Below, piece by piece: positions 38,868-52,467 of a DNA stretch of 64,000 nt. Made by a program: the position numbers and the translations under genes. The notes below the pieces were generated by a model. That model did no database searches. It saw only the letters and a program-made list of their open reading frames with translations, and was not told the DNA's origin. The DNA lies in contig NZ_CP021081.1 of assembly GCF_003444775.1 (NCBI RefSeq), positions 2,220,001 to 2,284,000 of the forward strand, written 5' to 3'. Position 1 is the first letter of the stretch, and the number at the start of each line of letters is the position of its first letter. Source of the DNA: Deinococcus ficus (GTDB lineage Bacteria > Deinococcota > Deinococci > Deinococcales > Deinococcaceae).

Positions 38868-40007
38868 TTACTCGTAGAACGCTTCGATGCGTTCGCGGGC
38901 AAGTTCCGGGCTGAGGGTCATGCCGATGTTGCGCAGCAGCCGCACGGCGCCGCCGGCCTGCCCGAGCTGTCCGATCTGCCGGGAGCGGTGCACGACGGCG
39001 TTCGCGGCCGCCTCGCGTTCCTGCTGGTAGCGGCCGAGGGCCGCGCTCAGGGTGGGGAGGTCCGGGTCACCGAGCGGTGCGAGCTGCGTGGCGAGGCTGT
39101 AGGCGTCCTCCAGGGCCTGCGCGGCGCCCTGCCCGAGGTTGGGGCTGGTGGCGTGCGCGGCGTCGCCGATCAGCACGACCTTCCCGCGGTGCCAGTGCGG
39201 CAGGGGCCGGATGTCGCTGAGGTCCACGCCGTGAATGTGTTCGGCGTCGGTGTGGGCGATCAGTTCGATGACCTGTTCGGGGAAGTCGCGGTACTCGCGC
39301 AGCAGGTCGGTTTTCTTGCGGGTGGCGCCGGGCGTCTGGGTGACGGGGGCGTGCCAGTAGGTGAGGTTCTCCGCGAGGCGGAAGAACGTGAATCGCCGGC
39401 CCCGGCCCCAGTACTCCACGAAGGAGTTGTGGTACTGCGGGAGGGGCGCGATGGTGGTCAGGCCGCGGTAGGCGACCTGCCCGGTGTGCACGAGCTGCGT
39501 TTCGGGCATGGTGAGTTGCCGGGTGCGGGATTCGCGGCCCTCGGCGGAGACGAGCAGGTCGGCGGTGGTTTCCGCGCCGTTGGCGAAGCGGGCGGCCACG
39601 CCGTCGAAGTGGTATTCCACGCCGCTGAGTTCATGGCCGGTGTGAATGGTGCCGGCGGGCAGGGTTTCGGCGAGGCTGCGGTGCAGCACGGTGCGCGACA
39701 GGCTGTACAGGCCCCGCCCGTGCCGCTGCGCGACGGCCGTCTGCGGGCGGTGGTACAGCGTCCGGCCAGTTTTCGCGTCGATGATCTGCATGTCGGTGAG
39801 CGGCACGCCGTACGCGTCCAGGATGTGCCCCAGGCCCAGGCGGTCCAGCACGCGGGCGCTGTTGGGGGGGATGATCAGCCCGCCGCCGATGCTGCGCAGC
39901 GTGGCCTGCGCCTCGTGCACCTGCACGCGGTGGTGGGGGTGGTGCAGGGTGACGGCCCGCGCGAGGGCCAGGCCGCTGATGCCAGCGCCGATCACGGTGA
40001 TGTTCAT
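38868..40007 (-). CDS. FAD-dependent monooxygenase (aromatic-ring hydroxylase type)
   Basis: A 379-residue class A flavoprotein monooxygenase. NAD/FAD motif at the start: ITVIGAGISGLALARA (3-18). The second FAD motif, VVLIGDAAHATSPNLGQGAA (about 277-296), with GDAAH, is intact, and the middle DG-like motif LLVSAEGRESRTR is at about 150-162. The closest class is salicylate/zeaxanthin-epoxidase-like hydroxylases, which use NAD(P)H and O2; substrate unknown. A good GGAGGA ribosome site precedes ATG 40007. It ends 12 bp from the converging dockerin gene. Confidence 0.85.
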   Translation of the reverse strand: MNITVIGAGISGLALARAVTLHHPHHRVQVHEAQATLRSIGGGLIIPPNSARVLDRLGLGHILDAYGVPLTDMQIIDAKTGRTLYHRPQTAVAQRHGRGLYSLSRTVLHRSLAETLPAGTIHTGHELSGVEYHFDGVAARFANGAETTADLLVSAEGRESRTRQLTMPETQLVHTGQVAYRGLTTIAPLPQYHNSFVEYWGRGRRFTFFRLAENLTYWHAPVTQTPGATRKKTDLLREYRDFPEQVIELIAHTDAEHIHGVDLSDIRPLPHWHRGKVVLIGDAAHATSPNLGQGAAQALEDAYSLATQLAPLGDPDLPTLSAALGRYQQEREAAANAVVHRSRQIGQLGQAGGAVRLLRNIGMTLSPELARERIEAFYE

Positions 40008-40336
40008 GCTTTCCTCCGGAAATGAGGCCGCGGCGCTCGGGGCCAGCCGCAGGGGTACAGCGCCCTGGAGCGTGCTGGGGGCGGCGGGGTGGGTCGGGTG
40101 GGGCGTGGTCGGTCGGGGCAGGCCAGCCGCCGGACCGGAAGCGGCCGGGGCGGACTGAGGGTGATTGTTCGGCTCTGGTGCGGGGCGGTGCAAGAACGCA
40201 TGTCCCACGGGGGTCCAGATCTGAGGCGGGGGCGGGGGGCCGGATGGTGAGGTCCGTAAGGGTCCGTCGCGGCGCGCATCTGTTACACTGCCCTGTTTGC
40301 TCGGGGCCGCCATCGTCCCGAAAGGGGAGTGATGCA
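40008..40336. other. Intergenic promoter region between the FAD monooxygenase and DUF512 genes
   Basis: No gene is supported. It holds the ribosome site of the monooxygenase (minus strand), TACACT at 40284-40289 as a likely -10 for the DUF512 gene, and a direct repeat GGTCCGT at 40251-40257 and 40261-40267 near its -35 position. A ribosome site AAAGGGGAG (40321-40329) precedes the GTG at 40337. Confidence 0.5.
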
Positions 40337-41839
<1,503 letters not shown>

Positions 41840-41888
41840 GCGCAAGCGCTCTCATCCGTGCATCCGTGAGCGAGTCCACAATGGTGGC

Positions 41889-42275
41889 ATGATCAGCGGC
41901 TTCCAGAAGTTCCTGATGCGCGGCAACCTCATCGACCTCGCGGTCGGCGTCCTGATCGGCGCGGCCTTCGGGAAGGTCGTGGACTCCTTCACCAAGGGCC
42001 TGATCATGCCCATCATCGGCATCTTCGGCGGCGTGCCCAACTTCGACAGCCTGAAGTTCACCGTCAACGGCAGCGAATTCCTGTACGGGCAGTTCCTCAC
42101 GGCCCTGGTCAGCTTCTTGATCACGGCCGCCATCATCTACTTCTTCGTCATCACGCCGTTCAACCACCTGATGGAGCGCTTCAAACGCCAGGAGAAGCCC
42201 GCCGTGGCCGAACCCACCAACGAGGAGAAACTCCTCGCGGAGATCCGCGACGCCCTGAAACAGCGCCCGCTCTGA
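41889..42275 (+). CDS. mscL: Large-conductance mechanosensitive channel MscL
   Basis: A 128-residue channel subunit. The N-terminal amphipathic GFQKFLMRGNLIDLAVGVLIG (about 4-24) leads into TM1, whose pore-lining AAFGKVVDSFTKGLIMPIIG is conserved; TM2 (LVSFLITAAIIYFFVITPF, about 78-96) and the charged C-terminal helix (NEEKLLAEIRDAL) complete the fold. It opens under osmotic downshock to release solutes. CACAAT lies 6 nt before the ATG. Single gene. Confidence 0.96.
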   Translation: MISGFQKFLMRGNLIDLAVGVLIGAAFGKVVDSFTKGLIMPIIGIFGGVPNFDSLKFTVNGSEFLYGQFLTALVSFLITAAIIYFFVITPFNHLMERFKRQEKPAVAEPTNEEKLLAEIRDALKQRPL

Positions 42276-42358
42276 ACTAGCCCGCATTACACCAGCGTCT
42301 CGCCCCAGGGAGAGAGTGCGCTCAGGTAGCTTTCTCTCTGTTCAGCGCCGGCCTGTCC

Positions 42359-42949
42359 TTACTCTGCTGGGCCGGCCGGTGACTGGAGCTCGGATATCCG
42401 AACAATGGCGCGGATAAGGTCCTGGCTGGCCTGGGGCGGCAGCATGCCGGGGGCGGTCAGGTCCTCGAAAAAGAGCCCGGTCAGGGCGAGATAGCCCAGC
42501 AGGAACATTACCCGGTCGGCGGTCAGTGCCTGCGCACCGCTGAACTGCTCGTTCATCTGGAGGTTTGCCCGGATGATAGGCAGGAGGACGGCTTGCAGGT
42601 CAGGGTGCCGCTGGGCGAGCAGCCGGAGTTCAAGCAGTGCCAGATACGCCTCGCGTTCCCGGCGGACACGCTCTACCAGATTTTCCAGCAGGGCAGTGTG
42701 CAGAGCTGGGCCGGTCAGACTGGAAACGGAATTCAGGAAGGCCTGATCCGGTTGCAGGCGATCATGAATGTGATGGGCGAGCTGGGTATGGAGGTCAAGG
42801 CGCGTCCGGAAATAGTTGGAAGCGGTGCCAGTGGGGACGGCGGCGGCCTCGTCCAGCGTGCGGTAACTGAGCCCAGCGGCTCCCTCTCGGGCGAGGAGGG
42901 ACACGGCGGTCTGGAGCAGGTGGGCTCGGCGCTGGGTGTTGTGGCGCAT
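42359..42949 (-). CDS. TetR family regulator of the adjacent VOC gene
   Basis: A 196-residue TetR-type repressor with the DNA-binding helices at about 8-55 (LLQTAVSLLAREGAAGLSYRTLDEAAAVPTGTASNYF). The ligand domain (about 70-190) is typical but not assignable. Start ATG 42949 has TACATT 5 nt upstream (leaderless), and this -10 lies inside the palindrome of the shared intergenic region. It is divergent from the VOC gene and probably represses both genes until a small toxic ligand binds. Confidence 0.87.
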   Translation of the reverse strand: MRHNTQRRAHLLQTAVSLLAREGAAGLSYRTLDEAAAVPTGTASNYFRTRLDLHTQLAHHIHDRLQPDQAFLNSVSSLTGPALHTALLENLVERVRREREAYLALLELRLLAQRHPDLQAVLLPIIRANLQMNEQFSGAQALTADRVMFLLGYLALTGLFFEDLTAPGMLPPQASQDLIRAIVRISELQSPAGPAE

Positions 42950-42953
42950 GCCC

Positions 42954-42982
42954 GAATGTACTACACTCGTACCGGTACATTC
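42954..42982. promoter_or_regulatory. Divergent operator between the TetR and VOC genes
   Basis: GAATGTAC (42954-42961) and GTACATTC (42975-42982), a perfect 8-bp inverted repeat with centre at 42968. It covers TACATT, the -10 of the TetR gene, and TACACT (42962-42967), the -10 of the VOC gene, so one bound dimer would block both. Confidence 0.7.
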
Positions 42983-43002
42983 ATCGTGATCAGGAGGGAC
43001 CT

Positions 43003-43434
43003 ATGCAGATCACTGCCATCAGCCTCACGGTGTTAAGTCCGCAGCCCCTGGACAGCGCCCGCTTCTACACCCAGCACTTCGGCTTTACCCCGTCCCTGGA
43101 ATTGGATTGGTTCGTCAGCCTTCAACATCCCGCCCACCCCGCCCTTCACCTCGATCTGCTGCGTCAGGGCCACGCGGCGGCCGGACAGCACCTGCAGGGA
43201 CAGCAGACCACCGGCGTGATGCTGGCGCTCGTCACTGAGGACGTGACTGCCGAGGCCCAGCGCCTGACCCGGGCCGGCCTTCCCCTGCTGATGCCGGTGA
43301 CCGAGGAGCCCTGGGGCCAGAAACGCTTCCAGGTTCAGGGGCCGGACGGGGTGGTCGTGGAACTCCTGGAGTTCACCACACCCGACCCGGCCTGGCTGGC
43401 CCAGCAGGCAGAGAACGCAGCAGCGGTCCCCTGA
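43003..43434 (+). CDS. VOC (glyoxalase/bleomycin-resistance/dioxygenase) superfamily protein
   Basis: A 143-residue protein with two beta-alpha-beta-beta-beta modules: [23 protein letters not shown] at the N-terminus and [23 protein letters not shown] at the C-terminus, ending in VVELLEF with the metal-ligand Glu. Such proteins are glyoxalase I-like isomerases or drug-binding resistance proteins. Regulation by the divergent TetR gene favours inducible detoxification. A good ribosome site (AGGAGGG) sits 5 nt before the ATG, unlike the leaderless neighbours. Confidence 0.85.
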   Translation: MQITAISLTVLSPQPLDSARFYTQHFGFTPSLELDWFVSLQHPAHPALHLDLLRQGHAAAGQHLQGQQTTGVMLALVTEDVTAEAQRLTRAGLPLLMPVTEEPWGQKRFQVQGPDGVVVELLEFTTPDPAWLAQQAENAAAVP

Positions 43435-43482
43435 CCCCGCGTCGCCGTGCAGGGGAGCGCCGGCCCGGAGGCGGCGCTCCCC

Positions 43483-44691
<1,209 letters not shown>

Positions 44692-44731
44692 GCCTGTGAA
44701 CCTCCGTGGCGGGCAGCATGACGTGAAACGC

Positions 44732-44755
44732 GGCCCGTGACTGTAACCACGGGCC
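44732..44755 (-). terminator. Terminator between the secreted protein and VWA genes
   Basis: GGCCCGTG / CACGGGCC, an 8-bp perfect stem with an 8-nt loop, 22 bp after the stop of the secreted-protein gene. Confidence 0.6.
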
Positions 44756-44777
44756 ACTGTCCGGCGGGGCCCTTCCG

Positions 44778-45809
44778 TCAGCGGGTCTGGGCGGTGAGCG
44801 TGGTGGTGACCGTCATAGGGATTTTCACGAGCACGTTGTCTTCCTGCATGGTCATGGCCATGCGCACGGTCGTCTGCTGCGTCATCGGGCCGGGGAGGCC
44901 GTCGGCGCGGTAGCTGACGGTGCCCGCGCTGCCCATGCCGCCGAGTTCCATGACCATCAGGGGCAGGTCCCCCTGGCCGCCCAGGCTCATGCGGAACCCG
45001 CCGGACTGCGAGGCCACGTTGAACACGTGCAGGCCCTGCGCGTTCAGGCCGGCGTAGCGGGTGGTGGTGGTCGTGGTCACGGGCGTGGCCTGCACGCCGC
45101 CCAGCGCCCGGGCCGCCTCCGGGCCGAGCATGGAGAACATGCCCTGGAACAGCCCCTTGAGGTCGATGGTCACGCTCTTCTGCTGCCCGGCGCCGACCTG
45201 CAGGGGCAGGCCGTAGGCGCCGCTCAGGTCCCCGCCGGAGTCGCGGATCAGGTCGGCCATCTGCCCGGCGTTCATGCCGGCGAGCACGCGGTTGACCTGC
45301 GGGTCGTCGGAGTCCAGGCTCAGGCCGGTCAGCTGGCCGTTCGGGGCGATCTTCTGCGTGATGCGCATGGTCATGCTCTGGCTCATGCCGGGCACGCTCT
45401 GCACCATGCTGGTGATCAGGGTGGTGGTGCCGTCGGCGGCGCGCCCGGCGACCTTCACGAACATCTTCGCGGTGGTGCGCTGGGCCGGGACGCCCTCCCG
45501 GCCGAGTTTCGCGTACTGCGCCTGCGCGGCCTTGAGCGCCGCGGGCGTCACCTGCTTCCCGGGCGCGGCGGTGACCTCGGGCGTGCCGAAGGCCACGCGG
45601 CTCTCGGTGACCAGCGCGAGTTGCAGGCTGGTGCCCACCGGCGCGTTCAGGCGCAGCGTGGCGGCAGCCGGCATGGTTACGGGTGCCGGCCGCGGGGGGG
45701 CGGCCGGGGTGGTCTGGGCGCCGCCAAGCGGGCCGAGCAGCAGGGCGCCGGCCAGGGTCAGGCGGCCCAGGGTGGACGGAAGGCGGGCGGGTCCGGTGAT
45801 CCTGTTCAT
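44778..45809 (-). CDS. Secreted protein of unknown function
   Basis: A 343-residue exported protein. The signal peptide covers about 1-31 ([17 protein letters not shown]). A Pro/Ala-rich link (33-48) precedes an extended beta-rich body with repeated [27 protein letters not shown] and a C-terminal [16 protein letters not shown]; the layout resembles DUF6263-like proteins that probably bind lipids or form beta-sandwiches, but I cannot assign it. No catalytic motif or lipobox. ATG 45809 is set by TAGCCT ending 6 nt upstream. Confidence 0.72.
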   Translation of the reverse strand: MNRITGPARLPSTLGRLTLAGALLLGPLGGAQTTPAAPPRPAPVTMPAAATLRLNAPVGTSLQLALVTESRVAFGTPEVTAAPGKQVTPAALKAAQAQYAKLGREGVPAQRTTAKMFVKVAGRAADGTTTLITSMVQSVPGMSQSMTMRITQKIAPNGQLTGLSLDSDDPQVNRVLAGMNAGQMADLIRDSGGDLSGAYGLPLQVGAGQQKSVTIDLKGLFQGMFSMLGPEAARALGGVQATPVTTTTTTRYAGLNAQGLHVFNVASQSGGFRMSLGGQGDLPLMVMELGGMGSAGTVSYRADGLPGPMTQQTTVRMAMTMQEDNVLVKIPMTVTTTLTAQTR

Positions 45810-45921
45810 CCTCCCAGGCTACGCGGGCGCCGGGCCGAGCGTTCCCTCAGATCAGCTGAGCTGAACGCTTCATGCAGGGCCCCGGGTGGGGCCGGTGCGG
45901 GCCGTGCGGCACAATGAGGGC

Positions 45922-47610
<1,689 letters not shown>

Positions 47611-47631
47611 CCTGAGCCGCGCCCCATAGGC

Positions 47632-48324
47632 ATGGGCCCGCGTGTGGAGGCCGTGGTGGCCGGGCTGTGCGGCCCGGCGCACCCGCACGCACCGCTGCTG
47701 CGGGCCTGGTGCGCGGATCCGGCCTTCCTGGCCTTCGCGGCGGCGCACGAGAGCAAGATCCGCCGCAAGCTCCGGCAGGCGGGCGGCGGCGAGGCGGGGC
47801 TGGATGTGCTCTCGGAACTGGCGGCGGCGCGGCTGTGGCTGGCCGACCGGCGCTTCCGGGTGGTGTACGAGCCGGACCGCTCGGCCGGGGGGCGCAGCGC
47901 GGACCTGGGCGTGACCTTCCGGACGCACACGCGCCTGAACGTGGAGGTCACGCGCCTGCGGGACGCGCGGCCGGACGAGGCGACCCGGCCGCCCGACCTG
48001 AAGCTGGCGCGGGCGCTGGGCGCGAAGGCCGGGCAGCTCGCGCCCGGCGCCGTGAACCTGCTGCTGGTCGTGCTGCCCGGAGCGGCGCCCCTGACCGACC
48101 CGGCCTCCGTGCTGGACGGCGCGTTCCGGCACCTGAACGGCGGGACGGCCCTGCCGGGCGACCTGGGCCCCGCGTTTCAGCGCGGCCGGCCGCGCCTGAG
48201 TGGCGTGGTGCTGGCCGCGCTGGACGGACCCGCCGGGCTGCGGGTGGTGCACGTCTGGGTGAATGCCGGGGCGAAGCACGCCCTGCCGGACGAGGTGGCG
48301 CGCTTCCTGCGGGCCGGCGCCTAG
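47632..48324 (+). CDS. Hypothetical protein with a possible PD-(D/E)XK nuclease-like fold
   Basis: A 230-residue protein 21 bp after the HRDC gene, likely co-transcribed. No named family, but the arrangement recalls the PD-(D/E)XK superfamily: a helix with Glu (DVLSELAAARLWL, about 58-70), a strand (RFRVVYEP), Asp in GRSADLGVTF (about 86-95), then RLNVEVTRLR (about 100-109), which places Glu where E-x-K is expected, although the final Lys is replaced by Thr or Arg. Later strands VNLLLVVLPG and LRVVHVWVN fit the sheet. Activity is unproven. Its last 4 bp overlap the converging ferredoxin gene. Confidence 0.55.
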   Translation: MGPRVEAVVAGLCGPAHPHAPLLRAWCADPAFLAFAAAHESKIRRKLRQAGGGEAGLDVLSELAAARLWLADRRFRVVYEPDRSAGGRSADLGVTFRTHTRLNVEVTRLRDARPDEATRPPDLKLARALGAKAGQLAPGAVNLLLVVLPGAAPLTDPASVLDGAFRHLNGGTALPGDLGPAFQRGRPRLSGVVLAALDGPAGLRVVHVWVNAGAKHALPDEVARFLRAGA

Positions 48325-48671
48325 TCCGCCGGGTCCGGGCCGTAGCGGTGCTCGGCGGGCAGCGGGGCGCCCTCGTGCACGGCCTGCGCGATGCGGGCGG
48401 CCAGGGGGAAGTCCACGGCGGCGTACCAGGCTTCCTCCAGCGCGCCCTGCGGCGTGCGGCGGTACGTGCACAGCGTGGGGCCGTAACTGCACGCGCCCAG
48501 GCAGCCGCTTTCCGTGAGGCGCAGGCTGCCGCCCTTCTTGTAGTAGGCGAGGCTCTGGCGTTCCAGGTGGTTCCACAGGGCCTGGTAGAGTAGCCGGGCA
48601 CCCCGGGCCTGGCAGCTCTGGCCCTGGCAGACCATCAGGTGGCCGTTCGTACGGAAGTACTTCGGCGTCAT
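48321..48671 (-). CDS. Thioredoxin-like 2Fe-2S ferredoxin
   Basis: A 116-residue protein of the Shethna-type, thioredoxin-fold ferredoxin family. Cluster cysteines 15, 20, 57 and 61 (CQGQSC, then CLGAC) give C-x4-C ... C-x3-C. Such ferredoxins occur beside cobalamin-biosynthetic or nitrogenase genes as electron carriers. Here the gene lies just past btuD of the cobalamin-uptake operon (64 bp), so it may belong to the same transcript, though TACCCT ends 9 nt before its own ATG (48671). Confidence 0.87.
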   Translation of the reverse strand: MTPKYFRTNGHLMVCQGQSCQARGARLLYQALWNHLERQSLAYYKKGGSLRLTESGCLGACSYGPTLCTYRRTPQGALEEAWYAAVDFPLAARIAQAVHEGAPLPAEHRYGPDPAD

Positions 48672-48735
48672 GCGGCGTCCAGGGTACGGCGCCCGGGGCG
48701 GGCGGTCCGGGGGCGGGGTTCCGGTGGGCCGGGCA

Positions 48736-49530
48736 TCAGTGCTCCGGCACCACGACCAGCCGCCCGCCGTCGTGCAGGGTCTTGACGCGCACGCCGTACG
48801 CGGCGTACAGGTGCTCGGGCGTCAGGACCGTCTCGGGCGGGCCGTCGGCCAGCACCTCGCCCTGGTGCAGCAGCAGCAGGCGGTCGGCGCGGGCGGCGAG
48901 GTTCAGGTCGTGCAGCACGGCCACCACGCCCAGGCCCCCGGCGACCTCGCAGCGGACGTGCCGGATGACGTCCAGCGCGTACCCGAGGTCGAGGTGGTTG
49001 GTGGGTTCGTCCAGCAGCAGGTAGCGGGGCTCGGCGGCCAGCGCGCGGGCGAGACTCACACGCTGGCGTTCCCCGCCGGAGAGTTCCGACAGGCGCCGGT
49101 GCTCGAACTGCAGGGTGTCGGTGCGGGACAGCGCGGTGGTGACGGCGGCCTCGTCGGCCTCGGTCCAGGGGTGGGTGGGGATCAGGCCCCAGCGCCACGC
49201 CCCGGCGCCGCGGCCCAGCGCGACGACCTCGCGCACGCCGGCGTTTTCCGGGAGGGGTTCGGTCTGCGCGAGGTACGCCACCGCCCGGGAGCGTTCGGCG
49301 CGGCGCCACCCGGCCAGCGGCCGGCCGTCCAGGCGGACCTCGCCGCCAGCGGGGGCAGTGAGGCCCAGCAGGGCGCGCAGCAGGGTGCTTTTCCCGGCGC
49401 CGTTCGGGCCGATCACGGCGCTGAAGGTGGCGGGCGGGAAGTGCGCGGTGACGCCCCGCAACGCCAGGGAGGTGCCGGCGCGGGCGGACAGGTCCCGCGT
49501 TTCCAGGCCCGGTGCGGGGGCGTCAGTCAT
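48736..49530 (-). CDS. btuD: ABC transporter ATP-binding protein for cobalamin (BtuD-like)
   Basis: A 264-residue ATPase of the FecE/BtuD class. Walker A GPNGAGKST (41-49), signature LSGGERQR (150-157), Walker B YLLLDEP (170-176), followed by the H-loop HDLNLA. It powers uptake through BtuC. Its start overlaps the btuC stop by 8 bp, so the three genes are one operon controlled by the riboswitch upstream. By family alone it could also be a haem or siderophore ATPase; the riboswitch decides for cobalamin. Confidence 0.88.
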   Translation of the reverse strand: MTDAPAPGLETRDLSARAGTSLALRGVTAHFPPATFSAVIGPNGAGKSTLLRALLGLTAPAGGEVRLDGRPLAGWRRAERSRAVAYLAQTEPLPENAGVREVVALGRGAGAWRWGLIPTHPWTEADEAAVTTALSRTDTLQFEHRRLSELSGGERQRVSLARALAAEPRYLLLDEPTNHLDLGYALDVIRHVRCEVAGGLGVVAVLHDLNLAARADRLLLLHQGEVLADGPPETVLTPEHLYAAYGVRVKTLHDGGRLVVVPEH

Positions 49531-50569
49531 GCCGGCCCCGGCGCAGCAGGTACAGGAAGAACGGGCCGCCCAGCAGGGTGGTCACGATGCCCACCTGCGA
49601 GAGCGGCGTGGTGCGGGCCAGCAGGTCCGCGAAGACCAGCAGCGTGCCGCCCAGCAGCGCGGAGACCGGCAGCAGCGTGCGGTGCGCGCTGCCCCAGGCG
49701 AGCCGGACGACGTGCGGCACGATGAGGCCCACGAAGCCGATCACGCCCACGTACGCGACCGCGCCGGCCGTGGCGAGGCTGGCGGCCACCACCACGATCA
49801 GCCGCAGGCGCTCCACCGGGACGCCCAGGCTGCGGGCGGTCAGGTCCCCGAGTTGCAGGGTGTCCAGCGCCCGGGCGAGCAGCAGCAGCGCCGCGCAGCC
49901 CAGGCCCGCGTACGGCAGGACGGTCAGGACCTCCCGCCAGCCGCTGAAGCTCAGGTCGCCCAGGGTGTAGGCGAGCACCTGCCGGGCGCGGTCCTCGCCG
50001 CGCAGGATCAGGGCGGTGGTGGCCGCGCCCATCACGCTGCCCACCACCACGCCCGCCAGGATCAGGCGGGTGGGGGGAAACCGCCGGCCCTCCCGGGCGA
50101 GCATCAGGGTGGCGGCCACCGCGACCAGCGCCGTGACCAGCGCCAGCAGCGGAATCAGGGGGGCCGGCCAGCCCAGGGTGAGGCCCACGGTCGCGCCCAG
50201 GGCGCTGCCGCTCGCCACGCCCAGCAGGTACGGGTCGGCCAGCGGGTTGCGGAACACGCCCTGGAACGCCCCCCCGCACACGCTGAGGGTCGCGCCGACC
50301 AGCACGCCCATCGCCACGCGCGGCAGCCGGATCTGCCACACGATCACGTCGTTCCCGGCCAGTTCGGCGCCGGTCAGGCCGCGCCACAGGGCGCCCAGCA
50401 CCTCCGCCGGGGGAATGCGCACGCTGCCCAGCCCGGTGCCCAGCACGACCGCCGCGGCCAGCAGGAGCAGCAGCAGGGCCAGCCGCGACGCGGCCAGCGC
50501 CGGACGGGCGGACGGGGCGGGGCGGGCGGGCACGGCGGTCAGGTCCGGAAGGCGGGGGGTGTCGCGCAC
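49523..50569 (-). CDS. btuC: ABC transporter permease for cobalamin (BtuC-like, FecCD family)
   Basis: A 348-residue permease with about ten hydrophobic segments, from LAASRLALLLLLLAAAVVLG at about 28 to the last near 325. The conserved motif GVRIP.EVLGAL region, PRVAMGVLVGATLSVCGGAFQ (about 90-110) and GFVGLIVPHVVRL (about 275-287), the FecCD coupling-helix signature, are present. It forms the homodimeric channel with BtuD. Only 1 bp separates it from the btuF stop. Confidence 0.9.
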   Translation of the reverse strand: MRDTPRLPDLTAVPARPAPSARPALAASRLALLLLLLAAAVVLGTGLGSVRIPPAEVLGALWRGLTGAELAGNDVIVWQIRLPRVAMGVLVGATLSVCGGAFQGVFRNPLADPYLLGVASGSALGATVGLTLGWPAPLIPLLALVTALVAVAATLMLAREGRRFPPTRLILAGVVVGSVMGAATTALILRGEDRARQVLAYTLGDLSFSGWREVLTVLPYAGLGCAALLLLARALDTLQLGDLTARSLGVPVERLRLIVVVAASLATAGAVAYVGVIGFVGLIVPHVVRLAWGSAHRTLLPVSALLGGTLLVFADLLARTTPLSQVGIVTTLLGGPFFLYLLRRGRHD

Positions 50570-50570
50570 G

Positions 50571-51452
<882 letters not shown>

Positions 51453-51499
51453 GGAATCTCCCTGGCCTGCCCCTTGACGTTCGCAGGGTTCTTTCGCTG

Positions 51500-51692
51500 A
51501 AAAACCGCCCCGGGGGGCGGTGAGGGTGCATCGTCGGTGGGGGCGGGGGGCCGCGTCCGGCGATCCTCTGTCCGCGAGAGGTCAGGCCACGCATCCCGCC
51601 GGTGGCGGGGATGTGGACAGGCCCGGCGTTCGGACTTTCACCGTTGCGCGACAGTGCTGGATTTTCACCAGCTTCCCCGGAAGCGCCCGTCG
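51500..51692 (-). promoter_or_regulatory. Cobalamin riboswitch with intrinsic terminator, upstream of btuFCD
   Basis: On the minus strand the leader contains the cobalamin aptamer core: GGGGAAGCTGGTGAAAATCC, then CACTG and CGCAACGGTGA, as in known AdoCbl riboswitches, and a B12-box-like GGACAGAGGATCGCC further on. The transcript would start from TATACT at 51699-51704. The expression platform is a terminator, ACCGCCCC / GGGGCGGT (51504-51511 with 51514-51521), followed by five Ts, 47 bp before btuF. Bound cobalamin should stop transcription. Some boxes are imperfect, so the aptamer subclass is not assigned. Confidence 0.87.
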
Positions 51693-51698
51693 CCGCGC

Positions 51699-51704
51699 AG
51701 TATA
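51699..51704 (-). promoter_or_regulatory. -10 hexamer of the riboswitch-controlled btuFCD operon
   Basis: TATACT, close to consensus, about 7 nt upstream of the expected start of the riboswitch transcript. Confidence 0.6.
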
Positions 51705-51735
51705 CGCGCCCCGCCGCGGCGGGACCGTGACTCTC

Positions 51736-52389
51736 TCAGGCGCGGGTGCCGACCGGGCGGGCCAGGGCGGAAAGCCGCGTGCCGAGTTCCTCGGTGACGG
51801 CCTTGATGCCGCCGCGGGCGGTCATGGGTTCCCCGAAGCGGATCACCCAGCGCCGCCCGTCGCGGCTGAGGCCCACCGGCAGGATCGGCGCGCGGCCCTT
51901 CGCGGCGATCAGGGCCACGCCGCCGTGCATTCCGCCGGTGTTCGAGCGGGTGCCCTGCGGGAAGATCCCGACCGTGCCGTTCGCCTGCAGGATGCGCACG
52001 GCGGTGCGGATGGCGTGCACGTCGTTGCCGTCCCGGTCCACCGGAAAGGACCCGCCGGCCCGGATCACGGCGCCGACCACCGGCAGGAACAGTTCCTCTT
52101 TCGCCATGAACTGCAGGTACCGGCCCGGCGGGAGGGCGCGGGCGACCATGAATGGGTCCAGGGCGGTCGCATGGTTCGCCGCGACGACCAGCGGCGTGCC
52201 CGGCGGCGGGACGTGCTCGCGGCCGTGCACGTCCATGTGCTGGCCCTGCAGGAACAGGGGCAGGTTCATCAGCGTGACCACGGCCCGGTACACGGCCGGG
52301 TTCACGCGGGGGGGCGCGCCGGCCGGCGCGGACGCCGGGCGCCGCTGGGGCGGGGTGGGCAGACTGTCCGGGTGGGCCGGCTCACTCAT
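51736..52389 (-). CDS. 1-acyl-sn-glycerol-3-phosphate acyltransferase (PlsC-like)
   Basis: A 217-residue acyltransferase. The catalytic NHATALD (H-x4-D, about 74-80) and FPQGTRS (about 145-151, block III F-P-E/Q-G-T-R) are intact, with one hydrophobic segment near 35-50. It would make phosphatidic acid from lysophosphatidate, or a related reaction. It is preceded by a Pro/Ala-rich N-terminus. ATG 52389 is chosen over an in-frame ATG 12 bp upstream because TATGCT ends exactly 7 nt before it. Confidence 0.87.
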   Translation of the reverse strand: MSEPAHPDSLPTPPQRRPASAPAGAPPRVNPAVYRAVVTLMNLPLFLQGQHMDVHGREHVPPPGTPLVVAANHATALDPFMVARALPPGRYLQFMAKEELFLPVVGAVIRAGGSFPVDRDGNDVHAIRTAVRILQANGTVGIFPQGTRSNTGGMHGGVALIAAKGRAPILPVGLSRDGRRWVIRFGEPMTARGGIKAVTEELGTRLSALARPVGTRA

Positions 52390-52467
52390 GCCCGGCAGCA
52401 TAGCGGCCCGGTTCCGGGGACGGGCGCAGGCATGAACGCGGTGCAGCGCGCCCGGCCGGGGGCGGGT

